From Lysinibacillus_B sp050613145 (GTDB lineage Bacteria; Bacillota; Bacilli; Bacillales_A; Planococcaceae), in contig NZ_CP192507.1 in NCBI RefSeq assembly GCF_050613145.1, positions 868,001 to 932,000 on the forward strand: a stretch of 64,000 nucleotides of DNA, read 5' to 3'. Of the stretch, positions 25,167 through 34,080 are shown one piece after another. The notes under the pieces were generated by a model. That model was not told the DNA's origin. It saw only the letters and a program-made list of their open reading frames with translations, and made no database searches. The position numbers were made by a program, and so were the translations under genes. Position 1 is the stretch's first letter. Every line of letters starts with the position of its first letter.

Positions 25167-25922
25167 ATGGAAACAATATTATTGGAGTACGCATGGGTCT
25201 TGCTCGTACTCGTATTTTTAGAAGGATTATTAGCAGCAGATAATGCTGTTGTCATGGCGGTAATGGTGAAACATTTACCACGTGAGCAACAGAAAAAAGC
25301 GCTATTTTATGGATTATTCGGGGCGTTTGTATTCCGATTTATTGCGTTATTCTTAATTACGATTTTAGCGAAGTATTGGCAAATCCAAGCGATCGGTGCC
25401 GCTTACTTATTATTTATTTCGATTAAACACTTATATGATAACCATTTCAAAAAAGATGAAGAGGACGAAATGAAAGAAGGTAAAGGCTCTGGCTTCTGGA
25501 TGACTGTCTTGAAAGTAGAGCTTGCTGATATTGCTTTTGCGATCGACTCAATGCTAGCAGCTGTTGCGATTGCGATGACATTACCGCATATTGGTAATGT
25601 CGATATCGGTGGTATTAATGCAGGTCCATTTACTGTTATGTTCCTTGGTGGTTTCGTTGGTTTAATTATTATGCGATTTGCCGCGCAATGGTTTGTCAAA
25701 GTGTTAGCAGACTACCCATCACTTGAAACAGCCGCATTTTTAATCGTTGGTTGGGTAGGGGTAAAATTGGCAGTGCTAGCGCTTGGTCATGAAAATTTAG
25801 CAATTATTGACCCGCACTTCCCACATTCTACAACATGGAAAATTATTTTCTGGGTTGTATTACTGAGTATCGCAATCGGTGGTTACGTAACAGGAGTAGC
25901 CAAAAAGAAAAAAGAAGCATAA
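25167..25922 (+). CDS. TerC-family membrane protein, probable Mn2+ exporter (YkoY/MeeF-like)
   Basis: A 251-aa integral membrane protein with about seven helices and the TerC pattern: LEGLLAADNAVVMAV (D25, N26) and the repeated acidic motif VELADIAFAIDSMLA. Bacterial TerC proteins under yybP-ykoY control export Mn2+ and help metallate exported enzymes. The ATG at 25167 follows AAAGGAGGAA; the longer open frame reads through the riboswitch terminator and is not real. Control by the riboswitch directly upstream supports a Mn2+ role. Confidence 0.93.
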   Translation: METILLEYAWVLLVLVFLEGLLAADNAVVMAVMVKHLPREQQKKALFYGLFGAFVFRFIALFLITILAKYWQIQAIGAAYLLFISIKHLYDNHFKKDEEDEMKEGKGSGFWMTVLKVELADIAFAIDSMLAAVAIAMTLPHIGNVDIGGINAGPFTVMFLGGFVGLIIMRFAAQWFVKVLADYPSLETAAFLIVGWVGVKLAVLALGHENLAIIDPHFPHSTTWKIIFWVVLLSIAIGGYVTGVAKKKKEA

Positions 25923-25934
25923 TAAGATTAGAAA

Positions 25935-25980
25935 GAAGTGCTATAGAAAGGGATACATCTATAGCGCTTCTTTTATTTTT
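25935..25980 (+). terminator. Terminator after terC-type gene
   Basis: GAAGTGCTATAGA (25935-25947) pairs with TCTATAGCGCTTC (25958-25970; one G-T pair), then TTTTATTTTT. Confidence 0.9.
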
Positions 25981-26025
25981 ATGGTAAATTTCGCTATAGA
26001 TGTTTTTATATCAGGAGGGCGAAGT

Positions 26026-27381
26026 ATGCCAAATCGAAAAAGAATGAGTAGAGAAATTAGGGTTACACCTTTTCAACTACTCGTCTCATATTATTTTATT
26101 GCTATAGCCGTTTCAGTCGGGTTACTTCGCTTGCCATGGGTACATCAACCTGGAGTAGAAGTTTCATTCATTGATACATTATTTACAGCGGTGAGTGCAG
26201 TAAGTGTCACAGGGTTAACTGTATTTGATGTATCGAAAACGTATACTGATTTTGGTTTAATCATGCTGCTCATTATTTTGCAATTTGGTGCGATTGGCAT
26301 CATGTCGCTTGGAACGTTCGTTTGGCTTTTAGTCGGTAAGAAAATTGGGATGCGCGAGCGACAGTTAATTATGATTGACCATAATCAGCCAAGTATTGCT
26401 GGTGTTGTGCAACTCATTAAAGAAATTGCAAAAATATTATTTGTCATCGAAGCATTTGGTGCGCTTGTATTATCCATTCATTTTAAAAGGTATTTTGCTA
26501 CATGGGAAGATTCAATTTTTCATGGGGTATTTGCGGCCATTTCTGCTACGACAAACGGTGGATTTGATATTACCGGCATGAGTTTACAGCCATATCATCT
26601 AGATTATTTTGTACAGTTTGTCACAATGCTATTAATTGTCCTTGGAGCAATTGGCTTCCCAGTATTAATTGAAGTGAAAACATTTTTATTACGTCGAAAA
26701 AAAGGGTTTCGTTTTAGTTTATTTACAAAAATTACAACAGCTACGTATGCTGTATTGTTTGTTGTTGGCACGTTTGGTATTTTAGTGATTGAGATGTTTC
26801 ATTCCTTTGCAGGGATGAAATGGCATGAGGCATTATTTTCGGCAATGTTTCATTCTGTTTCCACACGTTCTGCTGGTTTAACGACCTATGATGTCACCAC
26901 ATTTAATGAGGCAACAGATATTTTTATGAGTTTTCTCATGTTTATTGGTGCTTCACCGAGTTCGGTAGGTGGTGGGATTCGTACGACAACATTTGCGATT
27001 GTTATCTTATTTTTAGTGACGTATGCAAATGGACGCGATGAAATTCAAATATTTGGACGAGAAGTTTATTTAATCGATGTGTTCCGCTCGTTTGTCGTCA
27101 TTTTACTGGCGTTATTTATGGTGCTGATCGCGACGATGATTTTACTCATTACGGAACCACAGGCTACATTAACACAAATTATTTTTGAAATTACTTCAGC
27201 TTTCGGAACGTGCGGCATGAGTTTAGGTATCACGAGTGATTTATCGTTCTTTGGAAAATGTGTCATTATCGCGTTAATGTTTATCGGGCGTGTTGGGTTA
27301 ATTTCCTTCCTATATACATTAGGCGGAAAATCGAAAAAAATCCTTTACCGTTACCCTAAAGAACGCGTTATTATTGGATAA
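26026..27381 (+). CDS. KtrB/TrkH-family K+ uptake channel subunit
   Basis: A 451-aa integral membrane protein with the four membrane-pore-membrane repeats of the TrkH/KtrB family. All four selectivity-filter glycines are visible (SVTGLTV, TTNGGFD, TRSAGLTT, GTCGMSLG). In Bacillus, KtrB or KtrD pairs with a cytoplasmic RCK subunit; a KtrC homologue is encoded separately at 53375. The ATG at 26026 follows CAGGAGGGC; the longer frame begins in the preceding terminator. Whether it corresponds to KtrB or KtrD cannot be decided here. Confidence 0.92.
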   Translation: MPNRKRMSREIRVTPFQLLVSYYFIAIAVSVGLLRLPWVHQPGVEVSFIDTLFTAVSAVSVTGLTVFDVSKTYTDFGLIMLLIILQFGAIGIMSLGTFVWLLVGKKIGMRERQLIMIDHNQPSIAGVVQLIKEIAKILFVIEAFGALVLSIHFKRYFATWEDSIFHGVFAAISATTNGGFDITGMSLQPYHLDYFVQFVTMLLIVLGAIGFPVLIEVKTFLLRRKKGFRFSLFTKITTATYAVLFVVGTFGILVIEMFHSFAGMKWHEALFSAMFHSVSTRSAGLTTYDVTTFNEATDIFMSFLMFIGASPSSVGGGIRTTTFAIVILFLVTYANGRDEIQIFGREVYLIDVFRSFVVILLALFMVLIATMILLITEPQATLTQIIFEITSAFGTCGMSLGITSDLSFFGKCVIIALMFIGRVGLISFLYTLGGKSKKILYRYPKERVIIG

Positions 27382-27384
27382 AAG

Positions 27385-27487
27385 GGGTCATCTGAGAAGA
27401 CATTTTGATGCGACCACCGCAGGAGCAATGTTTTTTAGTTTAGGGGGTGCCCAGAAAGTAAAAACTTTCTGGGCACCCCCTCGTTTT
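27385..27487. repeat. Dispersed repeat (family C) with 17-bp terminator hairpin, copy 2
   Basis: CATCTGAGAAGACATTTTGA and GCGACCACCGCAGGAGCA are followed by a perfect 17-bp stem (27443-27459 with 27464-27480, AAAA loop) and a T tract. The same elements occur inverted at 57193-57341. The hairpin lies between convergent genes and is a likely bidirectional terminator. Confidence 0.8.
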
Positions 27488-27488
27488 T

Positions 27489-29225
27489 TTATAGTACAAT
27501 ATCAGCCATATATGGTGCTTGTCCTTGACGGAAGTATGTGAATAGATAGCCGTCCTGCTTTACGACTTGTCCTTTTTCTAAGTCTGCATAGGAAATGCTA
27601 GAAGGAACGATAAGCGAATGCTTAAATAAATCTTTTTCACTGACATTCATAGCAGCAAATTCTTTTCCAGCTGTCTGGGCATTGTTTCGAATGGCTGCAT
27701 AAATTTCTTTTAATGTATGTCCTGAAATACGCTCTTCCCACCAAGTTTTCCGCGGTATAAACGATTGTGGTGTGAAGTAATCGATTAACATTAACGTGTT
27801 AACGATTCCCAAATCGACATGTGGTAATGTTTGTAAAAACTCTAGTAGACGCATAAATAAGTCTTCTAGCTGATGTCCGATACGGCTCCAGCCACGTTCC
27901 TCCCAATATGTCCCGAAGCTTTGGAAGAAATCGAACGGTGTTTCAAATACATCTGTGACTAAATATTCAATCGTGTTGTCCATTCGGTGTGCATTCCAAT
28001 ACTTCTCTAAAACGTCTTCCGCATGTTTTATACGCACAATGTCAGTAAACGTGAGTACATTATTGGAGAAAATTTCATAAGGTGCTACGTCAACATATGT
28101 GTAGCCGTATTTTTGTGCTTCTAGACGAAGGCCTGTCCCTCGTAATAGTTTTAAGAAACCGAGTTGTAATTCTTCAGGTCGCATCGCAAATACATCGTTA
28201 AATGTTTTACGGAAGGAATTGTAATCCTCTTCTGGTAGTCCGGCAATTAAGTCTAAATGCTGGTCGATTTTACCGCCTTCTTTTACCATCGTCACGGTAC
28301 GTTTCAATTTTTCAAAGTTTTGACGACGTTTCACAAGGTCGTTGGTTAAATCATTTGTTGATTGTACGCCAATTTCAAAGCGGAATAACCCAGCAGGTGC
28401 GTGGTCATTTAAGAACTGAATCACTTCAGGGCGCATAATATCTGCTGTAATCTCAAATTGGAACACGACACCTGGCTTATGCTCATCAATTAAAAACTGG
28501 AACATTTCCATCGCATAGCTGCGGCTAATATTAAACGTACGATCAACAAATTTAATCGTCTTAGCTCCGTTATTCATTAAAAAGCGGATATCTTCTTTAA
28601 TTTTTTCGCGGTTAAAATAACGGACCCCTACTTCAATACTAGACAAGCAGAACTGACATTGGAATGGACAGCCACGAGATGTTTCAATATATTGAATACG
28701 CTTTCCGAGATAGGGTAGATCTTCCTCGAAGCGGAATGGTGACGCGAGTTCACGTAAGTCAATTTTAGGTGGTTGGGCATGTATTTTTATTTTCGCGTCT
28801 TCTAAATAACAAATGCCACGTACGCTCTCTAATACTAAGTCGCCTTTCAAATAATGCATTAATTCTTTAAAAGAAATTTCGCCTTCTCCCATAATGATAA
28901 AGTCAATTTCTGGGACTTTTCGAAGCCAATCGTGAACATCATAAGATACTTCTGGTCCACCGAGTATGACTTTAGTCTCTGGTAACACCGTTTTTAACAT
29001 ACGTACAACTTTAATAGTTTCCTCTATATTCCATATATAACAACTGAAACCTATAACGTCTGGCTTTTTTTGAAATAGGTCAGAAACAATATTGAAAGCA
29101 GGGTCTTTAATCGTATATTCTGCCAATTCGGGGTCAAATTCAGGGCGAGCATTTGCTTTTAAATAACGAATAGCCAAATTTGTGTGAATATATTTGGCAT
29201 TAAGTGTTGCTAAAATAATTTTCAT
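27489..29225 (-). CDS. B12-binding-domain radical SAM protein (DUF4080 type)
   Basis: A 578-aa protein with an N-terminal cobalamin-binding fold (about 1-140, VIGFSCYIWNIEETIKVV), a radical SAM core with the CxxxCxxC cluster motif at C186, C190 and C193 (SRGCPFQCQFC), and a long DUF4080-like C-terminal domain. Such enzymes use a [4Fe-4S] cluster, SAM and often cobalamin for methyl transfer or rearrangement; no specific reaction is known for this branch. The start at 29225 follows GAAGGAGA. It stands alone, so context gives no substrate clue. Confidence 0.85.
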   Translation of the reverse strand: MKIILATLNAKYIHTNLAIRYLKANARPEFDPELAEYTIKDPAFNIVSDLFQKKPDVIGFSCYIWNIEETIKVVRMLKTVLPETKVILGGPEVSYDVHDWLRKVPEIDFIIMGEGEISFKELMHYLKGDLVLESVRGICYLEDAKIKIHAQPPKIDLRELASPFRFEEDLPYLGKRIQYIETSRGCPFQCQFCLSSIEVGVRYFNREKIKEDIRFLMNNGAKTIKFVDRTFNISRSYAMEMFQFLIDEHKPGVVFQFEITADIMRPEVIQFLNDHAPAGLFRFEIGVQSTNDLTNDLVKRRQNFEKLKRTVTMVKEGGKIDQHLDLIAGLPEEDYNSFRKTFNDVFAMRPEELQLGFLKLLRGTGLRLEAQKYGYTYVDVAPYEIFSNNVLTFTDIVRIKHAEDVLEKYWNAHRMDNTIEYLVTDVFETPFDFFQSFGTYWEERGWSRIGHQLEDLFMRLLEFLQTLPHVDLGIVNTLMLIDYFTPQSFIPRKTWWEERISGHTLKEIYAAIRNNAQTAGKEFAAMNVSEKDLFKHSLIVPSSISYADLEKGQVVKQDGYLFTYFRQGQAPYMADIVL

Positions 29226-29434
29226 AGTTATATTCTCCTTCACAAACTATATTGTAACAGTGTAGTGCAATAGGAACAATATGAGAAAAAATTCCTATTT
29301 TATTCTCAATTTAATTGTGAAATAATTTAATTAAATATAACTATAATTTAGGAAATTTATAAATAAAAAGTATAAAAAGTTAGATTTTATCATAAATTAT
29401 GGTATCTGATACTGGAAAAAAAGGGGGGGGAGAA

Positions 29435-30844
29435 ATGGAAATAGCCTCTATCATGAATTTTCATCACAATGCAACGTTGACAAATGAGTCTACTGTTTTT
29501 ATAGCTAACTCATTTGATATTATTTTTGCAAATCAAGGGGCAAAAGCGTTACTTGAAATAAAAGGTGATAAAGATGAAAAATTTTTTCCGATTGATGAAG
29601 CGTCTATTCCAATGTGGCAGCAATTTATAGAACGAGTTCGTAGTCAATCTAATGCTACTTGTGAAATCCAATTACAAACATCAACGCAACCATTTGTGAG
29701 AGTGCATGGTTGTTATGATGAGCTTCAAGATATTGTCATTGCTACATTGCAACCTACGTTAATACAAGCAACTGGCACCGTTATGTCGATGATGTCCGTA
29801 TTTAATTATATGGATTTAGGTATCGTGACATTTACTGCAGATGGCTTTGCACTGGATGTAAATCATAAAGCTTTGCAATATATTGGGTGCAGTAAAACCG
29901 AAGTGTTAACGAAAGAGCATAAACAGTTATTAAAGTATTTCACATATGATAGAGAATCAGCCTCTCAGTTTTATAGTCGTCTTGAGAGAAAAGAGCAAGC
30001 GTCACTACTCGTAAAAAAAACCGAATGTAGTGAGCCGCTTTATTATGAACTAAAAGTATTTTACGATGAAAACAGTAATTTATTTATTGTTTCTATTGTT
30101 GATCATACGGAATATGTAAAGTTACAAAATGAATTAAAAGAACAAAATTATTTAAAAGAGCTTGGACAAATGAGCGCTTCAATTGCTCACGAGATTCGAA
30201 ATCCACTAACGGCTTTAAAAGGTTTCGTCGAGTTATTAAAAAGTGAGGCACTACAAGAGCAAGAACATTATTTCGAAATTATGGAATCTGAGTTTAAACG
30301 ATTAGATACGATTTTATCAGATTTATTGTTCTTAGCGAACCCCCGAAAAATCGAGTTGCAAAAAGTTGATTTAGTTGAAATCTCGAAGGAAGTCATTGAC
30401 TTTATGCAATTTGAAGCACTAATGAATGAAGTAATAATTCAACTAGAATATGACGAACAATTACAGCATGTTGTGCTGGGAAGTAGTGTACGTTTTAAAC
30501 AAGTGTTGATTAATTTATTAAAAAATGCTGTTCAGGCAATGGAAGATAGCGGTAATGTGACGATTCGATTACATGTAACGACACAAGAGGTACAAGTTTA
30601 TGTACAAGACGAAGGAATTGGCATGGATGAGGAAACGTGTAAAAACTTATTTAGTCCGTTTTTTACAACGAAAGATTATGGCACTGGCCTTGGATTACCA
30701 CTTGTGAAAAAAGTAGTGAGTGATTTTAGTGGCACAATTGAAGTAGAAAGTACACCTAATATAGGAACAACTTTTATTTTAACTTTCCCAAATGCATTAA
30801 CGACACAGGCAATTAAGCAACCGCTTGATTTTCTACTCGGTTAA
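29435..30844 (+). CDS. Soluble PAS sensor histidine kinase (sporulation-kinase type)
   Basis: A 469-aa cytoplasmic kinase without membrane helices. Two N-terminal PAS-like regions (about 20-110 and 115-230) precede HisKA with H252 in SIAHEIRNP and HATPase_c with NLLKNAVQAM, DEGIGMD and GTGLGLPLV. The gene is followed by a MarR regulator resembling MhqR. In B. subtilis kinD and mhqR are neighbours, so it may occupy the kinD locus, though KinD itself is membrane bound. The ATG at 29435 follows AAAAAAAGGGGGGGGAGAAA, a homopolymer-rich ribosome binding site. Confidence 0.88.
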   Translation: MEIASIMNFHHNATLTNESTVFIANSFDIIFANQGAKALLEIKGDKDEKFFPIDEASIPMWQQFIERVRSQSNATCEIQLQTSTQPFVRVHGCYDELQDIVIATLQPTLIQATGTVMSMMSVFNYMDLGIVTFTADGFALDVNHKALQYIGCSKTEVLTKEHKQLLKYFTYDRESASQFYSRLERKEQASLLVKKTECSEPLYYELKVFYDENSNLFIVSIVDHTEYVKLQNELKEQNYLKELGQMSASIAHEIRNPLTALKGFVELLKSEALQEQEHYFEIMESEFKRLDTILSDLLFLANPRKIELQKVDLVEISKEVIDFMQFEALMNEVIIQLEYDEQLQHVVLGSSVRFKQVLINLLKNAVQAMEDSGNVTIRLHVTTQEVQVYVQDEGIGMDEETCKNLFSPFFTTKDYGTGLGLPLVKKVVSDFSGTIEVESTPNIGTTFILTFPNALTTQAIKQPLDFLLG

Positions 30845-30852
30845 ATTTCGTT

Positions 30853-30894
30853 TTGACAAAACTTTTTTCTAATCGTTATAATAGCAGTTATAAC
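30853..30894 (+). promoter_or_regulatory. Promoter and MarR-type operator
   Basis: TTGACA (30853-30858) and TATAAT (30877-30882) with an 18-bp spacer form a near-consensus sigma-A promoter. The perfect inverted repeat GTTATAA-N6-TTATAAC (30875-30881/30888-30894) overlaps the -10 and start point. This position suits autorepression by the MarR protein encoded 18 bases downstream. Confidence 0.8.
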
Positions 30895-30911
30895 AAAAAG
30901 TAGGGGATGAT

Positions 30912-31364
30912 TTGTCAGTGGCAACAGAGGAGATCAAACAATCACTCAAACTTTTTATTGTACTATCCCGTGCACAAAAAGCGATTAGTGAATCGACCCA
31001 TCAATTTTTTCAGCAAGAAGGTTTAAATCCGACTGAATTCGCTGTATTGGAGCTATTATTCCATAAAGGGAGACAGCCTTTACAGCAAATTGGGAATAAA
31101 ATATTACTTGCAAGCGGTTCTATCACATATGTCGTAGACAAGTTGGAGAAGCGTGGTTATTTAAAGCGCGTGTCTTGTCCCAATGATCGCCGTGTTACAT
31201 ATGCGGAAATCTCAGAGGCAGGATGTACATTTATGCAAGAAATTTTCCCAAAACATGAACAGCAATTACATGAGCTAATGAGTGTATTGACGTCTGAAGA
31301 AAAAGATACTGCAATTGAATTGTTGAAGAAGTTAGGATTATCCATTAAGGATTTGTCCTATTAA
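30912..31364 (+). CDS. MarR-family transcriptional regulator (MhqR-like)
   Basis: A 150-aa winged-helix repressor. NPTEFAVLELLFHKGRQPLQQIG and LLASGSITYVVDKLEKRGYLKR form the DNA-binding region and CPNDRRVTYAEI the wing. From memory it is close to B. subtilis MhqR (YkvE), a quinone/catechol-responsive repressor, including the position after a kinase gene. The start is TTG at 30912 or GTG at 30918; neither has ideal spacing from TAGGGGATGA. A palindrome over its own promoter suggests autorepression. No dioxygenase or azoreductase target is adjacent. Confidence 0.85.
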   Translation: MSVATEEIKQSLKLFIVLSRAQKAISESTHQFFQQEGLNPTEFAVLELLFHKGRQPLQQIGNKILLASGSITYVVDKLEKRGYLKRVSCPNDRRVTYAEISEAGCTFMQEIFPKHEQQLHELMSVLTSEEKDTAIELLKKLGLSIKDLSY

Positions 31365-31365
31365 A

Positions 31366-31400
31366 AAAGAGTTTGCGCAAAACGCGCAAACTCTTTTTTA
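31366..31400 (+). terminator. Terminator after the MarR gene
   Basis: AAAGAGTTTGCGC (from about 31366) pairs with GCGCAAACTCTTT (31384-31396) and continues into a T run. Confidence 0.9.
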
Positions 31401-31542
31401 AAAGATAAGAAAGTATAAACTTTTTCAAGTTGAAAGAGTGTCTATCTCCAGCGCCCAGCCCCTCGTGAAGTTTCGAAAGTCTCTTCGTTGAGCCTATCTC
31501 CAACGCATATCGGGGCTAGAGAGGGCGCTTGTGCTTTTCTTA
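31399..31542. repeat. Dispersed repeat (family A), copy 1
   Basis: It starts TAAAAGATAAGAAAGTATAAA and ends GCGCTTGTGCTTTTCTTA, with an inner paired block CAGCCCC...GGGGCT and AGCGCC...GGCGCT. Similar units lie at 46957-47111 and 63868-63958. It sits at the 3' side of the lipoprotein gene on the opposite strand. The ends carry short inverted TAAGAAA motifs. Confidence 0.8.
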
Positions 31543-31551
31543 GCTATACTG

Positions 31552-32220
31552 TTATTGGATTGTGAAGCCCATTTGTAAAAAGGCATCTGTCATTTCAGCG
31601 GCAGTTGTATCAAATACGGTTAACCGTACAATTTTTGTTCCTTTTTCAAAAACGACTGTCACAACTTGGTCTTTATCCTCTGTATAAGTGACAACATAAC
31701 CAGTTGCATTTGCGATATCTTTATGTGTTGCTAAAAGTGAGTCAAGTGCATACGGTTCATACTTGCCTTCTGGTGCAGTAATCTTAACCGTATTTTCTGT
31801 TTGTAGTGCTGCTTCTTCATAAGTTGTTTCATCTTTTGCAAGTATTTCAACACGCATTGAGTGTTCGTTATTGGCGTCATACATTACCATATCGCGACCA
31901 GGCTCTTCTGCTTCAAGAGAAAACCCTTTCGCTAATGAAATAGTATAATCCTGCTGAGGACTTACTGTCGTCACCGTTTCCACTTTTTTTGGTTGCCCAT
32001 TTTCTACATACTCAATTGTACTTTCATTTGTCTCTTCTGTCCCTGTATCAGCTGTTGTGTCTTCCCCTTCAGCGGCACCATTTTGTGTATCGGTTGTTTC
32101 GTTAACAGTGCCTGCTGTGTCTTCCTCCTCTATAGGAGTTGGCGTTTCAGTTGAATTACAAGCTGCAAGTAAGAGCATTGCGGAAAATGCTGATGTTATA
32201 AGGAATGCATGTTTTTTCAT
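31552..32220 (-). CDS. Hypothetical lipoprotein
   Basis: A 222-aa exported lipoprotein with a signal peptide and lipobox LAAC (residues 18-21). A low-complexity acidic Thr/Glu/Asp linker (about 22-75) follows, then a compact domain (QDYTISLAKGFSLEAEEPGRDMVMYD...MRVEILAKDE). I do not recognise the domain; its short beta-rich layout is common among Bacillaceae surface lipoproteins. An AAGGAGGAA site precedes the ATG. A CPBP protease gene lies upstream on the same strand, 57 bases away. Confidence 0.8.
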   Translation of the reverse strand: MKKHAFLITSAFSAMLLLAACNSTETPTPIEEEDTAGTVNETTDTQNGAAEGEDTTADTGTEETNESTIEYVENGQPKKVETVTTVSPQQDYTISLAKGFSLEAEEPGRDMVMYDANNEHSMRVEILAKDETTYEEAALQTENTVKITAPEGKYEPYALDSLLATHKDIANATGYVVTYTEDKDQVVTVVFEKGTKIVRLTVFDTTAAEMTDAFLQMGFTIQ

Positions 32221-32277
32221 CTCAAATTCCTCCTTGTTAATAGTTAGACGTGATCATTAGAAATAAGTTTCATTTGA

Positions 32278-32889
32278 TTAAATAATCGGTAAAATTAAAA
32301 ATAATAACAAGACAAATACAAGATGCGATACAATAACTAATGGTAAACTCTTTTTCCATTCGTAGAGTGTACCCCATAGTAAACCGGTAACTATAGCCGC
32401 GAGAGCACCAGGCATAAAGCCGCTGATCGCTAATGCAAGAGAAAACAACAGAGCTGTAATCAAAACTGCATAAAAAGGAGAAGTAAAACGTTTTAACTGT
32501 TGTTGAATATAACCACGCCAAAACATTTCTTCACCAATGACTACAATAAAAATTAGCATCAAATAATGCCAAATATTTGTTGGACCATATAGCTCTAAAA
32601 ATTTTGAAATATCCTTTGTGGTAGAGCTATCAATATATGGTAGCAGTATGTGACCGAGTTTTACAAGACCATACGCAATTGTCCCATAGCCTGTACCATA
32701 TAGTAAGTACTGCCATGTGGGTAGCCGATCTTCAAACTTGCCGAATATGAGCGCCACAGCGATTCCTACGAGGAGAGTAAAGGAATATAAATACCAAAAA
32801 ATCACTTTTTCCTCAAATGTGTAAAGTAACATTGCATAAATGAAAACTAAAGATAGAAGGAGCACGATAGTTTCTTTATGTTTCATCAT
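32278..32889 (-). CDS. CPBP-family intramembrane metalloprotease
   Basis: A 203-aa membrane protein with about six helices and the CPBP/Abi motifs: EExxxR as E120-E-M-F-W-R125 and a downstream His in VSHLVFVLLL. The family includes the eukaryotic CAAX protease Rce1 and bacterial bacteriocin-immunity proteins; the substrate here is unknown. I chose the start at 32889 (or 32886) after AAGGAGGG rather than the longer frame to 32922. A lipoprotein gene lies just downstream on the same strand. Confidence 0.88.
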   Translation of the reverse strand: MMKHKETIVLLLSLVFIYAMLLYTFEEKVIFWYLYSFTLLVGIAVALIFGKFEDRLPTWQYLLYGTGYGTIAYGLVKLGHILLPYIDSSTTKDISKFLELYGPTNIWHYLMLIFIVVIGEEMFWRGYIQQQLKRFTSPFYAVLITALLFSLALAISGFMPGALAAIVTGLLWGTLYEWKKSLPLVIVSHLVFVLLLFLILPII

Positions 32890-32924
32890 AATTCTGTTTC
32901 CCTCCTTGATATAGTGTAACAAAA

Positions 32925-32964
32925 AAAAACTCCTATATCATCTTTTAGCGATGAAAAGGAGTGA
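32925..32964 (-). terminator. Terminator of the DUF2187 gene
   Basis: On the minus strand ACTCCTTTTCATC pairs with GATGATATAGGAGT and is followed by nine T. It ends the small gene at 32971-33159. Confidence 0.85.
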
Positions 32965-32970
32965 AAACAT

Positions 32971-33159
32971 TTAAGCATCTTTAGTATGTAAAATTTTATA
33001 TCGTTTATGGTTCACTACAGTTTTTTCTTCCATTTCAAGTTCATAGAAGTTATCCATGATGGTCAAATCAACAATGACCGAGTTTTCATTTACTTTTTCG
33101 ACGAGTCCTTGTAGACCGTCCTTAAATTCGACAATACTTCCTACTTCAGCTACTTTCAC
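32971..33159 (-). CDS. YkvS-like DUF2187 protein
   Basis: A 62-aa small protein with a KOW/SH3-like beta pattern: VGSIVEFKDGLQGLVEKVNENSVIVDLTIM...KTVVNHKRYKIL. This matches the DUF2187 family represented by B. subtilis YkvS. The fold suggests nucleic-acid or protein binding, but no function is established. An AGGAGCTG-type site precedes the start, and a clear terminator follows the stop. Confidence 0.82.
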   Translation of the reverse strand: MKVAEVGSIVEFKDGLQGLVEKVNENSVIVDLTIMDNFYELEMEEKTVVNHKRYKILHTKDA

Positions 33160-33285
33160 AGGCAGTCAGCTCCTTTATCGACTAATACTTAACAGTTTGC
33201 ACGAATTTAACAAAAAGGTAAAGAGTTTTTCGAATAATTAATCATTTAAAAGGGGATTTTTTATTAAAGAAGGTGGTTTAAAATA

Positions 33286-33474
33286 ATGGAAAAATATAAA
33301 CAAATACTCGATCAATTAAGAAATGGAGAACTACAAAGTGTAGAAATTTCAAAATCCGATTATTTAAGCTTTCGTGAAGCTCTCGTAAACGATCCACAAT
33401 TTAAACATTTTCGTGGTGAAGCAAAACAGGGAGGGAACATAATTTTCACATTTTTACAGGCTCCTAGAACATGA
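33286..33474 (+). CDS. Small conserved hypothetical protein, 62 aa
   Basis: A short protein, MEKYKQILDQLRNGEL then SVEISKSDYLSFREALVNDPQFKHFRGEAKQGGNIIF. The charged alpha-beta layout looks like a genuine cytosolic small protein. An AAGAAGGTGG site precedes the ATG. It is divergent from the DUF2187 gene and 70 bases before a Spo0E-like gene. I do not recognise a function. Confidence 0.72.
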   Translation: MEKYKQILDQLRNGELQSVEISKSDYLSFREALVNDPQFKHFRGEAKQGGNIIFTFLQAPRT

Positions 33475-33544
33475 AATAATTACCATTTGATGTCATTTGT
33501 GGTATAATTGAAGCGGGTGATTATTTTAAGCTTGGGGGGAAACT

Positions 33545-33736
33545 ATGGAAAAGGGCATTTTAGAGCAATTGGAGCAGATGCGGGCGCTTATGATTCAATC
33601 GGGTATGAAACATGGCTTTGGAAATGCTAAAACCATTCAACTAAGTAAGAGGTTAGATGAACTACTTAATGAATATGATATGCTAAATAGAAGTAAAATA
33701 GAAGATGAAATAGAAGAAACAAATTTTTTTCAATAA
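33545..33736 (+). CDS. Spo0E-family aspartyl-phosphate phosphatase
   Basis: A 63-aa protein of two predicted helices carrying the Spo0E-type motif TIQLSKRLDELLNEYD, where family members have SxxLD. Spo0E, YisI and YnzD dephosphorylate Spo0A~P and so delay sporulation; the Asp of the motif is needed for activity and is present. A GGGGGGAAA site precedes the ATG, and TATAAT (33503-33508) is a plausible -10. Which paralogue this is cannot be told. Confidence 0.85.
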   Translation: MEKGILEQLEQMRALMIQSGMKHGFGNAKTIQLSKRLDELLNEYDMLNRSKIEDEIEETNFFQ

Positions 33737-33815
33737 TCCAGAAAAAATAGTGTTTACTTATGAAGAATAGTGGGAATAATACATTTGAACACAGCAACAT
33801 TCTCATTTCCCCCTT

Positions 33816-33848
33816 AAGAGCAGATGCTATTGCATTTGCTCTCTTTTT
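33816..33848 (+). terminator. Terminator after the Spo0E-like gene
   Basis: AAGAGCAGATGC pairs with GCATTTGCTCT (one mismatch), followed by CTTTTT. Confidence 0.8.
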
Positions 33849-34080
33849 AGGTAAAGCCGATGTTTTATAAGGACATGATTAGGCAAAGGTAATGAGTTTA
33901 ATTTTGAATTAAGCTATAGCTTTTTTTATTTGAAGAGTGTTCTTTTTCATAAAGCGTCTTCATCATAATACGGATACGTTAAACTATTGACTCAGCTAAA
34001 AATAGCGTGAGTTTTTTTATTTTTCGCATTTTTTATGTTGTGACATTTGATAAACTAAAGAAAAGGGAGTGGGATATAGC
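33849..34080 (+). other. Intergenic region before ykwC
   Basis: No gene is visible. It holds a second hairpin, ACTCAGCTA with TAGCGTGAGT at about 33990-34011, followed by seven T (34012-34018), so two terminators lie in tandem. The promoter of ykwC should lie in the last 60 bases, but I see no strong hexamers. Confidence 0.5.
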
